5,729 bases of DNA from an uncultured Paracoccaceae bacterium (lineage in GTDB: Bacteria > Pseudomonadota > Alphaproteobacteria > Rhodobacterales > Rhodobacteraceae). The DNA lies in assembly GCA_937916485.1 (NCBI GenBank), contig CALFSV010000380.1, forward strand, positions 1 to 5,729. Reading direction: 5' to 3'. Below, piece by piece: positions 1 to 5,652 of the stretch. A program made the translations under genes and the position numbers. Under the pieces are notes generated by a model. The model had not been told where the DNA came from and ran no database searches. It saw nothing but the letters and a program-made list of their open reading frames with translations. Every line of letters begins with the position of its first letter. The first letter of the stretch is position 1.

Positions 1-29
1 CCGCCCACCTGAAAATTAGAGAAAAATAG
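1..29 (+). CDS. partial transposase C-terminal tail (left insertion sequence)
   Basis: Only the last eight codons are inside the window, reading AHLKIREK and ending at TAG (27-29). Alone this would be meaningless. The minus strand at the right edge, however, has a very similar tail (APEIRDAA then TGA), with the shared Ile-Arg core encoded by nearly the same bases and differing by an in-frame 3-nt indel. In both places the stop is followed 4-5 nt later by the same GCGGACAACTT end sequence. That layout, with the stop codon just inside the terminal repeat, is usual for a transposase gene of an insertion sequence. The family cannot be assigned from so few residues; ends of the TGT...ACA type would fit IS3 or IS481 relatives. 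The identification as a transposase is inference from position and from the duplicated arrangement. Confidence 0.4.
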
Positions 30-33
30 AGCA

Positions 34-52
34 GCGGACAACTTCCCTGACA
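34..52 (+). repeat. left insertion-sequence end (inverted repeat copy)
   Basis: GCGGACAACTT, three variable bases, then TGACA. The reverse complement of 5629-5647 matches 16 of 19 positions, with the 11-base block and TGACA exact. Similarity continues outward (about 2-33 against 5648-5680) with small indels, including a shared CCTGAAA block. This is more than an isolated 11-mer match. The copy is oriented with its outer element lying to the left of the window, so position 52 or a few bases beyond is the element boundary. Confidence 0.6.
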
Positions 53-237
53 CAGGGGGAGGTTGGTAGTTCGATTCAAATACTCAGGGGCCATTAACAC
101 TAGATCGGTCAGTACGTATCTGGGTGGCATAGGGGTGAGCGTACAATCTCTCAAGCATAGAAGCTACTTTACTAGACGTGATGATCGTGGTTTACATAAT
201 GCCAACAACAGAAAAGTATTTCTTCGAGGTAACCAAT
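53..237 (+). promoter_or_regulatory. leader region upstream of the operon
   Basis: This is 185 bp between the left insertion-sequence end and the first gene, with no credible gene. It is the only sizeable space ahead of the five-gene operon and so should contain its promoter. The best -10-like hexamers are TACAAT at 142-147 and CATAAT at 195-200, but neither has a good -35 element at 16-18 bp, so no promoter is assigned firmly. An outward-reading promoter in the adjacent insertion sequence could also drive the operon. No clear terminator hairpin or operator palindrome was seen. Confidence 0.3.
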
Positions 238-1134
238 ATGAAAAAGAACCTACTGATAAATCCTTCAAAGGCGGCGCTTGGCGTGCTGGGAGCAGCCTTC
301 ATGCCTGTGGCAGCAAGCGCGCAGCAGGCTGATGCCGGCGTTACGTTTAGCGTCGATGGTGCTATGGGCACCGGTAACTACACAAATGAATTTTATAAAG
401 AAAAACTGGATGCTAACGACTTTGATGAGTTTGACAGTGACAGCGCTTTCGTTGGATCTGTTGGCGCAAGCGGAGCAATCAACGACACATGGGACTGGAA
501 GCTATCAGTGTCGCGGACCGAGTATTCCAGCAACGTTCTGAGCGAAGTGGGCGAAGTTGGTTTTGGGAGCGCATCCAATGATAACAGTCGGACGGATGCA
601 GGTCTGACGATCGGTCGGTCTGTCGCACTTGGTCCCGTCAACACGCGTCTTGGTCTCGGTCTTGCATATGCCAATGCAACATCTTCCGCAGACAAAGGCT
701 TCACTGATGGTCCGTTTGACAGTTTCGAAAGCGAAACAGAAACGTCTTTCCAAGGTATCGGCCCACGTCTATCTATCGATGCTGAAACCGCGCCGATTAG
801 TCCAGATGGCCGCCTTTCGATTGTTGGCGGTGCAGACATAAGCTTGCTCTCTGGTCAATACACACACAGCAAGGGCATTTCTGCTTATAACGGCGAAGAT
901 TCTTTTGGTGGATCAGCGAAAGACACCAAAGATGGCGAACTCACAACTGCTGGTCTCTATGTCGGCCTCAAATATGCCGCGTCCGACGCGACGTCATTCC
1001 GGTTCGGTTTAAGGCGCGACGTTGCTATCATGGAACGTGCTGATGAAGCGTTTTTCTTCTCGGACGACCAAGAGACGCTTACCGTGCGGGATGACTTGAA
1101 TTCTGTTTATATTGGTATGGACATCAAGTTCTAG
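238..1134 (+). CDS. outer-membrane beta-barrel protein
   Basis: The 298-residue product starts with a classical Sec signal peptide: Lys-Lys after Met, a hydrophobic stretch (about 12-24) and an Ala-Ser-Ala cleavage site at 26-28 followed by Gln-Gln. The mature part has no hydrophobic helix. It is made of short alternating polar/apolar strands separated by acidic, Asp/Ser/Gly-rich loops, and it ends in Asp-Ile-Lys-Phe; a terminal Phe preceded by an amphipathic strand is the usual BAM recognition signal. About 270 mature residues would suit roughly 12-14 strands. The ATG at 238 was chosen because GAGGT (226-230) lies 7 nt upstream and the signal peptide begins there; an in-frame GTG at 178 would add 20 residues in front of it. 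It heads the operon, 13 nt before the next gene, so it may be a pore or receptor for the molecule handled downstream. I recognise no specific family. Confidence 0.8.
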   Translation: MKKNLLINPSKAALGVLGAAFMPVAASAQQADAGVTFSVDGAMGTGNYTNEFYKEKLDANDFDEFDSDSAFVGSVGASGAINDTWDWKLSVSRTEYSSNVLSEVGEVGFGSASNDNSRTDAGLTIGRSVALGPVNTRLGLGLAYANATSSADKGFTDGPFDSFESETETSFQGIGPRLSIDAETAPISPDGRLSIVGGADISLLSGQYTHSKGISAYNGEDSFGGSAKDTKDGELTTAGLYVGLKYAASDATSFRFGLRRDVAIMERADEAFFFSDDQETLTVRDDLNSVYIGMDIKF

Positions 1135-1137
1135 GAG
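1133..1137 (+). promoter_or_regulatory. ribosome binding site deciding a TTG start
   Basis: AGGAG overlaps the TAG stop codon of the barrel gene and stands 10 nt before the TTG at 1148. No ATG or GTG in the reading frame lies nearby, so this site supports TTG 1148 over the more upstream in-frame TTG at 1112, which falls inside the barrel gene. Confidence 0.55.
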
Positions 1138-1147
1138 TGCGCTGACA

Positions 1148-1909
1148 TTGGGTCAGCAAAGCCCAAAGAAAAAGGCTCGGGTAATCTGCTTGCATGGTTT
1201 CCCGGGCCGTCCTAGCGATTGGGATGAGCTTGCATCCAGCGCCGGAAGTGAACGTGATATTCAGTCAATTCCAATGCCTTGGCTCAGCGCTGTGCCGGCA
1301 CTCCCTTTGAACCTGCAAATGGTTCTCGAGTATTGCCGTATTCTGATTGATGAAAATGCCCAAGAGCCCGTTCATCTGGTTGGGCATGATTTAGGTGGGT
1401 TAGTCTTGTGGTGGCTGGCGCAAAGCAATCTAAAAGACCGCATTGCAAGCCTCAGTATTTTATCTTGTCCGCATCCGCTTGCTTACGCCGAATTTACCGC
1501 ATCGGCCGACTACGCGTCGCGGTCTGAGTATATTGACGACATTATTCAAAATGCCCCCGAAAATATCAGCCGGCGAATTCAGGAAACCGAGGCTGACGCG
1601 GCTACAGGGTTGATTGAGACGCTTAAAGACACCGATATTGTCAGGCTCGCCCCCCTCTATACAGAAATACTAGCGTCCCGCAGTATATCAGCAGCGAATG
1701 CACCCAAAACCCAAGACATTCCGTTTGCTTTGATTAATAGTTTTGACGATCGCCTTCTTGGCGCGTGGGCGCACGAGCGATCTGTAGTGCACGTCGATGG
1801 TTCCGTTCAATCACTGCTGGTGGATGGTCAAAGTCACTTTCCGCATCTGACAAGTTCGCAAGCGGTGAATAGCTTTTTGAAAGAGTTCTGGAATGGTACT
1901 GGCCACTAA
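1148..1909 (+). CDS. alpha/beta hydrolase with Asp nucleophile (epoxide hydrolase / dehalogenase-like)
   Basis: This 253-residue cytoplasmic enzyme (no signal peptide) has the alpha/beta-hydrolase landmarks. They are the oxyanion-side HGFPG (15-20 region), the nucleophile elbow GHDLGG (79-84) with Asp81 in the nucleophile position, an acid in Ser-Phe-Asp-Asp-Arg (Asp200 or Asp201) and the catalytic His in SHFPHL (His230). In this superfamily a nucleophilic Asp in G-H-D-x-G-G is typical of epoxide hydrolases and haloalkane/fluoroacetate dehalogenases, which form an ester intermediate, rather than Ser esterases. It is shorter than the usual 280-300 residues, so the cap is probably reduced. Start is TTG 1148, supported by AGGAG at 1133-1137. 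Its last 17 bases overlap the P450 gene, implying coupled translation. Opening of an epoxide made by the neighbouring P450 is an attractive but unproven role; a dehalogenase is the main alternative. Confidence 0.8.
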   Translation: MGQQSPKKKARVICLHGFPGRPSDWDELASSAGSERDIQSIPMPWLSAVPALPLNLQMVLEYCRILIDENAQEPVHLVGHDLGGLVLWWLAQSNLKDRIASLSILSCPHPLAYAEFTASADYASRSEYIDDIIQNAPENISRRIQETEADAATGLIETLKDTDIVRLAPLYTEILASRSISAANAPKTQDIPFALINSFDDRLLGAWAHERSVVHVDGSVQSLLVDGQSHFPHLTSSQAVNSFLKEFWNGTGH

Positions 1910-3137
1910 TAACCCGACAGCATTGCAACCATTTGATGAACCGAGCATTGAGTCCGACGCACGAAAGACGCTCAACCTGATCATCTTGGAATTGCTGAAA
2001 CGTACGGTCGTTCCGGTTAAAAGTAGGTCGCCCAACCTTGGCAATCTCGCACTTGTGGAAGAGCCGGAACTTGCTGAATTTATGATGCGCAATCCAGATC
2101 TGTTTCAGAAGAACTTTGCCTTGGTTGCCGCATTGGGAGACAGCCGGTTCAACCTGAATGGCGCACGCTGGGAGACATTCAGAAACCGAACCCAGCCTGC
2201 TTATAATAGTGCCAGCAGACCAAGCGAACGCCCTTTGGTTGCAAAGCATTATCAAACCGCTGTTGATGCTTTCGATCCAGAAAACGTCAATGACATTGAA
2301 GTTCTGCTGGGGAAGGCCGCCTTGCGCGTCTTTATGCAAGCACTTGGAATATCTCCCAGTATTGACGCAATCATCGGTCTTTTCCCGCAAGTCAGAACAC
2401 ATGCCAAATTGCTTCAACACTTCTCCTGGAGTGGCGTCAAAGAACCCGATGTCTTAGCTCAACGCGCAAATTGGCTCGACACACAATTCAGCGACATCTT
2501 CATGGCGGATACTCTTAGCCGGGACTTCATTCAGCAGGCTATTTCTGGCAGCCAGCTGGATGAATGGCACCCGGCCGTCACCGACTTGATGCAGAATGCC
2601 TTTGCAGGCACAGAGACAACTGTCGCAACTCTGTGTTGGGCGCTTCGGCTGGTCGGCCAGAATCAGGCGCTGCAAGAACATATGCGCGAAGAGGCCCAAT
2701 CAGGCACTGACGATATGCCTGTCATTCGAAGCTTCATGTCCGAAGTGATGCGCTGTCTACCTCCGATACCATTTGTTGTGCGTGAGTTAACTGCAGATTA
2801 TGAGGGGCACGGCCGCAAATTCAAGAAAGGTCAACAGATCGTTCTATCGATTGTCGGACTTCATAAACATCCCGATGCATGGTCAGACCCCAATCAGTTT
2901 CATGCAACCAGAAGTGAATTTATAGACTCCAAATCTGCGCCAAAGGCATTTCGTCCCTTTCTGTCCGGTCCGCGCGTTTGCGGCGGCAAACGACTCGCGG
3001 AAATGGAAATGCTAACGGCCATGTCAGCCATCTTGCGCAAGTGGCAGATCTTCACAGATGAAGCTGACGTCGGATATGAATATGCTTTGGCGATGCGACC
3101 AGCATCCTTAGGCGGTGTTAGAATTGAGGCGATTTAG
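1893..3137 (+). CDS. cytochrome P450 monooxygenase
   Basis: A full-length 414-residue soluble bacterial P450 with all signature elements in order. These are the helix-C Trp93-x3-Arg97 that contacts heme propionate, helix-I AGTETT (238-243) for oxygen activation, helix-K Glu284-x-x-Arg287, a Phe336...Arg340 meander, and the heme-binding loop Phe-Leu-Ser-Gly-Pro-Arg-Val-Cys-Gly-Gly with the axial thiolate at Cys363. There is no N-terminal membrane anchor. It should insert one oxygen atom into an organic substrate using electrons from a ferredoxin or reductase, none of which is encoded here. The ATG at 1893 follows AAGAG (1881-1885) by 7 nt and lies inside the end of the preceding hydrolase gene. 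The sulfotransferase gene starts 2 nt after its stop. The CYP family cannot be assigned by eye. Confidence 0.95.
   Translation: MVLATNNPTALQPFDEPSIESDARKTLNLIILELLKRTVVPVKSRSPNLGNLALVEEPELAEFMMRNPDLFQKNFALVAALGDSRFNLNGARWETFRNRTQPAYNSASRPSERPLVAKHYQTAVDAFDPENVNDIEVLLGKAALRVFMQALGISPSIDAIIGLFPQVRTHAKLLQHFSWSGVKEPDVLAQRANWLDTQFSDIFMADTLSRDFIQQAISGSQLDEWHPAVTDLMQNAFAGTETTVATLCWALRLVGQNQALQEHMREEAQSGTDDMPVIRSFMSEVMRCLPPIPFVVRELTADYEGHGRKFKKGQQIVLSIVGLHKHPDAWSDPNQFHATRSEFIDSKSAPKAFRPFLSGPRVCGGKRLAEMEMLTAMSAILRKWQIFTDEADVGYEYALAMRPASLGGVRIEAI
3126..3129 (+). promoter_or_regulatory. ribosome binding site deciding a TTG start
   Basis: GAGG lies inside the last codons of the P450 gene, 10 nt before TTG 3140. 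The PAPS-binding loop of the sulfotransferase begins only about 14 residues later, so a start far downstream would destroy the enzyme. That makes TTG 3140 the best start despite being a rare codon. Confidence 0.5.
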
Positions 3138-3139
3138 CC

Positions 3140-4186
3140 TTGGGACGAACAGCGCCGCATCTGCCATTTTTTGTCATATTTGGAACCGGTAGATCCGGCT
3201 CAACGCTGTTGAGTGATATCCTTGACCTTCACCCAGACGTCCTAAGCATTTCAGAGTTCATAATTGGTTTGTTGGCTGCAGGTTTGCAGCACCGCGATCA
3301 AAAGATAAGTGCCACGGATTTTTGCCACATCTTACATTCTGCCAATCCGTCACGCGCCATTTTGGTGCGCATTGGGATAAAACTGCCGGAGACCCGATAC
3401 CCCTTCAGTCGAAACGGTATGCGTTATACTGAAAATGATCCTGTACCCTTCCCGCTTTATTCAATGTTGCCGCGCCTGACCAATGATCCAGATGCTCTGT
3501 TTTGTGACATTTTGGATCATGTTCGACTGCAGGATGGTCAGACCGCTGGGCAGCACTTGAATGCTGTTTTTCAAGCACTGCAACTCAGTTGTGCTGGTAA
3601 AGTCATAGTAGAGAGGTCCGGCGGAACTCTCGCCTTTCACGCGCGTGTTAGAGACTTGCTACCCCACGCCCGACCCATCGTACATTTGCGCGATGGAACC
3701 GAAACAGCCCTTTCAATGCGTAACCACAGCTTCTTTAAACACTTTGTGTTGAGAATGGTTATGCAGTCGCAGCTTGGCTATGACCCTTACTACAGTCGCG
3801 AACGGACGGGCATTGCACAGCTTGATCAGCAATTGATCGACAACTTGCCCGAAAACATTACTGCGGCACATTTCGAGCGTCTAGAGCTGCCTTTGCGTGT
3901 CTATGGAGAACTCTGGTCGAACGCCATTCGACTTGGTGTACCGTTGCTTTCGCAGACCCTACCTTGGTTTGATTTCAAGGAGCTATGTACAGAGCCGGAA
4001 CGTTTCCTGCGCTTGTTGTCTGCGCAGTTAGGGGTTTCCCCGTGGCCGGAATGGATTGAAAAATCTGAGCAATTGATTGCGCCTCCTCGTGACGCTGTTA
4101 CTCATTTGTCCGAGATGGATAGGATGGAGCTACGAGATGCGTGCCGACCCGGCTCCATGTTACTCGCCGATTTGAAAGGCACTTGA
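3140..4186 (+). CDS. PAPS-dependent sulfotransferase family protein
   Basis: The 348-residue product opens with a beta strand and a P-loop-like 5'-phosphosulfate-binding motif, GTGRSGSTLL (15-24). Around 178-196 it has a hydrophobic strand ending in Leu-Arg-Asp-Gly-Thr and then Ala-Leu-Ser-Met-Arg, matching the 3'-phosphate-binding Arg/Ser arrangement (Arg184, Ser192) of sulfotransferases. The preceding VIVERSGGT (155-163) occupies the place of the usual K-x-P segment. The size fits the broad Sulfotransfer_3-type bacterial family, which transfers sulfate from PAPS to hydroxyl or amino groups of small molecules, lipids or glycans. No signal peptide or membrane span is seen, so it is probably cytoplasmic. 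The start is a TTG and the stop TGA overlaps the ATG of the next gene. In this operon a hydroxyl made by the P450 or the Asp-hydrolase is a plausible acceptor (inference). Confidence 0.88.
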   Translation: MGRTAPHLPFFVIFGTGRSGSTLLSDILDLHPDVLSISEFIIGLLAAGLQHRDQKISATDFCHILHSANPSRAILVRIGIKLPETRYPFSRNGMRYTENDPVPFPLYSMLPRLTNDPDALFCDILDHVRLQDGQTAGQHLNAVFQALQLSCAGKVIVERSGGTLAFHARVRDLLPHARPIVHLRDGTETALSMRNHSFFKHFVLRMVMQSQLGYDPYYSRERTGIAQLDQQLIDNLPENITAAHFERLELPLRVYGELWSNAIRLGVPLLSQTLPWFDFKELCTEPERFLRLLSAQLGVSPWPEWIEKSEQLIAPPRDAVTHLSEMDRMELRDACRPGSMLLADLKGT

Positions 4187-5073
4187 TGACCGTTGATTTA
4201 CGCCCAGACACGACCCATTGGCTTAAAATTCTTAGCGGTGACTATGTTATCGACGTCGCTGTGCATCAATGGACTGTTGAAGCCCCAGTGGCGACAGCGT
4301 TCTGTTTGCATAGTTTTACAGGAAATGCGCAGGATTTTTGTTTTTTGGCAGCAGAGCTCAAGAGCCGTGGTATCACGACGCTTGCTGTCGATATGCCAGG
4401 CCGTGGAAACAGTGCTTTTCTAGGGGACGGTGCCCGCTATACGAACCGGTTGCTGCAACTTGTTCTGGCCGAAGCCATCGCACTTGCGACGGCGCAGCTG
4501 ATTTTGGTGGGAACGTCTTGGGGCGGCGCCTTAATCGGCGCCCTCACTCCTTATATCCGGGCAAAAGTTGTTGGTCTCGTTTTAGTCGACGCTCCGCTCG
4601 TGTCGGGGAGTGAATCATTCTATCCTTATGAAGACTTTCTTCGTGACGAGGCGTCGATGTCGTTTCGTTCATTGCAGAGCGCCCGTATCTATTTCGGGTT
4701 AACGCGGAATTTGCTTCATTTGCCGCCAGATCAGCTTGATGAATTGGTCGCGGCCTCCATCATGAAATCCGAAGGTCAATATCGTATGCGTTACGACCCT
4801 GCACTTGCGAATATGATTGGGCGACGAGCGCCCTTTAATTTGTCAAAGTCACTGGGTAAAACGGGGATCAAAACACTGGCTGTTCTTGGTTCAGATAGCC
4901 ACTTGGTTCAGGCGCCAGCCCAGGCCGCCGCCCGCGCCGCGCTCTCGGATCTGACTACGTATATTTGTGAACATGAGGCGCACCCGCCATCTCTATCACG
5001 GCCACATCATCTAGCGCATATTGCATCGTTCATCGAGAGCTGTGTGACGCCTGACGATCCCGATTCAGCTTAA
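4186..5073 (+). CDS. alpha/beta hydrolase with Ser nucleophile
   Basis: The 295-residue cytoplasmic product has HSFTGN (42-47) at the oxyanion position, AVDMPGRGNS (67-76), and the nucleophile elbow GTSWGG (109-114) with Ser111. The C-terminal HEAHPPSL (263-270) corresponds to the GHxPxL catalytic-His motif, so His266 is the likely base. The family usually has the acid in a G-x-x-S-D motif after strand 7. Here the segment reads LGSDSHLV, with His239 where the Asp is normally found and Asp237 two residues earlier, so the acid is uncertain. Start ATG 4186 shares its A with the upstream TGA stop and has AAAGG (4175-4179) 6 nt ahead; an in-frame GTG at 4141 is less likely. Esters, lactones, thioesters or C-C bonds could be substrates. 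Its 3' end overlaps the convergent minus-strand gene. Confidence 0.85.
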   Translation: MTVDLRPDTTHWLKILSGDYVIDVAVHQWTVEAPVATAFCLHSFTGNAQDFCFLAAELKSRGITTLAVDMPGRGNSAFLGDGARYTNRLLQLVLAEAIALATAQLILVGTSWGGALIGALTPYIRAKVVGLVLVDAPLVSGSESFYPYEDFLRDEASMSFRSLQSARIYFGLTRNLLHLPPDQLDELVAASIMKSEGQYRMRYDPALANMIGRRAPFNLSKSLGKTGIKTLAVLGSDSHLVQAPAQAAARAALSDLTTYICEHEAHPPSLSRPHHLAHIASFIESCVTPDDPDSA

Positions 5074-5515
5074 CCGACCGTGGCTTGGGGGAGCGTGCGC
5101 CATCGAAAAAACGTTTCCAGTATACTGGTGTGTCTGGCTCGAGCTGTTTTGCCGCGCGGATCATGCGCATGATCATCGTGCTATCTTCAGCATGAAATAT
5201 TGTCACTACAATCGCTTCTCCGCCGACAACCTTGTTCAGCGGGCCGGTGTTATCCATCCAGCCTTCGGCAATATCGATCGATGTGCGCACCCAACCAACG
5301 TATCCGGTCAGCTTATCATTTGTTTCGACAATAAGATGAGTCCCATCGTTGATCTGGTGCATAAGGGAAGAAACAGACGGGCCAAATTCAAATTTCGAAA
5401 ACGGCTCTATGCGTGAGAGGTAGCGCACTACTATTCCCAGTGAATAAGGATTCCGTGCCAGCTGGGTAATGCGAGATTCTGTTGTTGCACCTTTACTCAT
5501 GTCCTCATCCATCAT
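5030..5515 (-). CDS. HlyC-like toxin-activating lysine-acyltransferase family protein (divergent)
   Basis: The product is 161 residues, soluble, with no signal peptide. From about residue 24 it follows the HlyC/RTX-activator layout: Leu-Gly-x-Val-Val-x-Tyr-Leu-Ser (26-34), a mid strand ending LTGYVGW (69-75) matching the 'P-V-A/G-Y-x-x-W' strand, a G-G-E block then a hydrophobic strand (98-107), a helix (112-124), and a Val-Tyr-Trp-Lys-Arg-Phe strand (131-136) near the end. HlyC enzymes use acyl-ACP to fatty-acylate lysines of RTX toxins. Ser34 aligns with the conserved Ser, but the usual catalytic His three residues later appears to be Glu37 and the strand Asp appears to be Thr105, so activity is doubtful. 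No RTX toxin or type I exporter is nearby. Start choices are ATG 5515, 5512 or 5500 and none has a strong ribosome site; an in-frame stop lies just upstream of 5515. The family call is by eye; a GNAT-like protein of another family is the alternative. Confidence 0.6.
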   Translation of the reverse strand: MMDEDMSKGATTESRITQLARNPYSLGIVVRYLSRIEPFSKFEFGPSVSSLMHQINDGTHLIVETNDKLTGYVGWVRTSIDIAEGWMDNTGPLNKVVGGEAIVVTIFHAEDSTMIMRMIRAAKQLEPDTPVYWKRFFDGARSPKPRSVKLNRDRQASHSSR

Positions 5516-5549
5516 CTGTCTTTATGTCTCTCTCACCTTACGTTTCATG

Positions 5550-5564
5550 CTCAATTATATTGAG
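5550..5564. promoter_or_regulatory. palindrome overlapping the candidate -10, possible operator
   Basis: CTCAAT-TAT-ATTGAG is a perfect 6-bp inverted repeat with a 3-bp centre that covers the TATAAT of the minus-strand gene. A symmetrical site on a -10 box would suit a dimeric repressor. No regulator gene is in the window, and an AT-rich palindrome this short can occur by chance. Confidence 0.3.
5554..5559 (-). promoter_or_regulatory. candidate -10 element for the minus-strand gene
   Basis: The minus strand reads a perfect TATAAT here, 38 bp before the first possible start at 5515. The nearest -35-like hexamer, TTGAAC at 5581-5586, would be 21 bp away, which is longer than the usual 16-18 bp, so the promoter may be weak or activator-dependent. 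Confidence 0.4.
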
Positions 5565-5628
5565 TTTAATTGTTACAGCTGTTCAAGCAGAATATTCTGT
5601 TAATGATTTGAGGGGTGAGTGCGGTGTT

Positions 5629-5647
5629 TGTCAAACAAGTTGTCCGC
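5629..5647 (-). repeat. right insertion-sequence end (inverted repeat copy)
   Basis: Read on the minus strand this is GCGGACAACTT, three variable bases, then TGACA. It mirrors 34-52 with 16 of 19 matches. It begins 5 nt after the stop codon of the transposase-like tail at 5653-5729, just as the left copy follows its own stop by 4 nt. The element it belongs to extends to the right beyond the window. Confidence 0.6.
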
Positions 5648-5652
5648 CGATT

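Larger units (their letters stand above)
238..5073 (+). other. five-gene operon
   Basis: The barrel protein, Asp-hydrolase, P450, sulfotransferase and Ser-hydrolase genes all read rightward. Junctions are a 13-nt gap, a 17-nt overlap, a 2-nt gap and a 1-nt overlap. No internal terminator or promoter spacing exists, and ribosome binding sites lie inside the upstream genes, so co-transcription with translational coupling is very likely. A shared pathway for modifying a small molecule is inferred from the enzyme mix. Confidence 0.8.

Noticed and set aside
61..105. A tRNA-like T-loop sequence (GTTCGATTC) that could mark a tRNA end or integration site.
   Set aside because: The flanking 5-bp arms do not pair and no acceptor stem, anticodon arm or CCA is present.
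63..332. An 89-residue plus-strand frame at the left of the window.
   Set aside because: It overlaps the barrel gene's signal-peptide region in another frame, is rich in Arg/Gly/Ser with no recognisable domain, and has no good ribosome site.
393..839. Long open frames antisense to the barrel gene (also 505-753) and antisense to the Asp-hydrolase/P450 genes (1734-2420, 1811-2092, 2454-2699).
   Set aside because: They lie wholly opposite strongly supported genes, lack ribosome sites and recognisable motifs, and have shadow-like composition.
4525..4542. Two GGCGCC copies 6 nt apart.
   Set aside because: They encode the repeated Gly-Ala-Leu around the nucleophile helix of the Ser-hydrolase and are explained by protein sequence and codon choice.
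5570..5598. TTGTTA, 17 bp, TATTCT as a rightward sigma-70-like promoter.
   Set aside because: Spacing is good but both hexamers are weak and it would drive only the rejected GTG frame or read into the insertion sequence.
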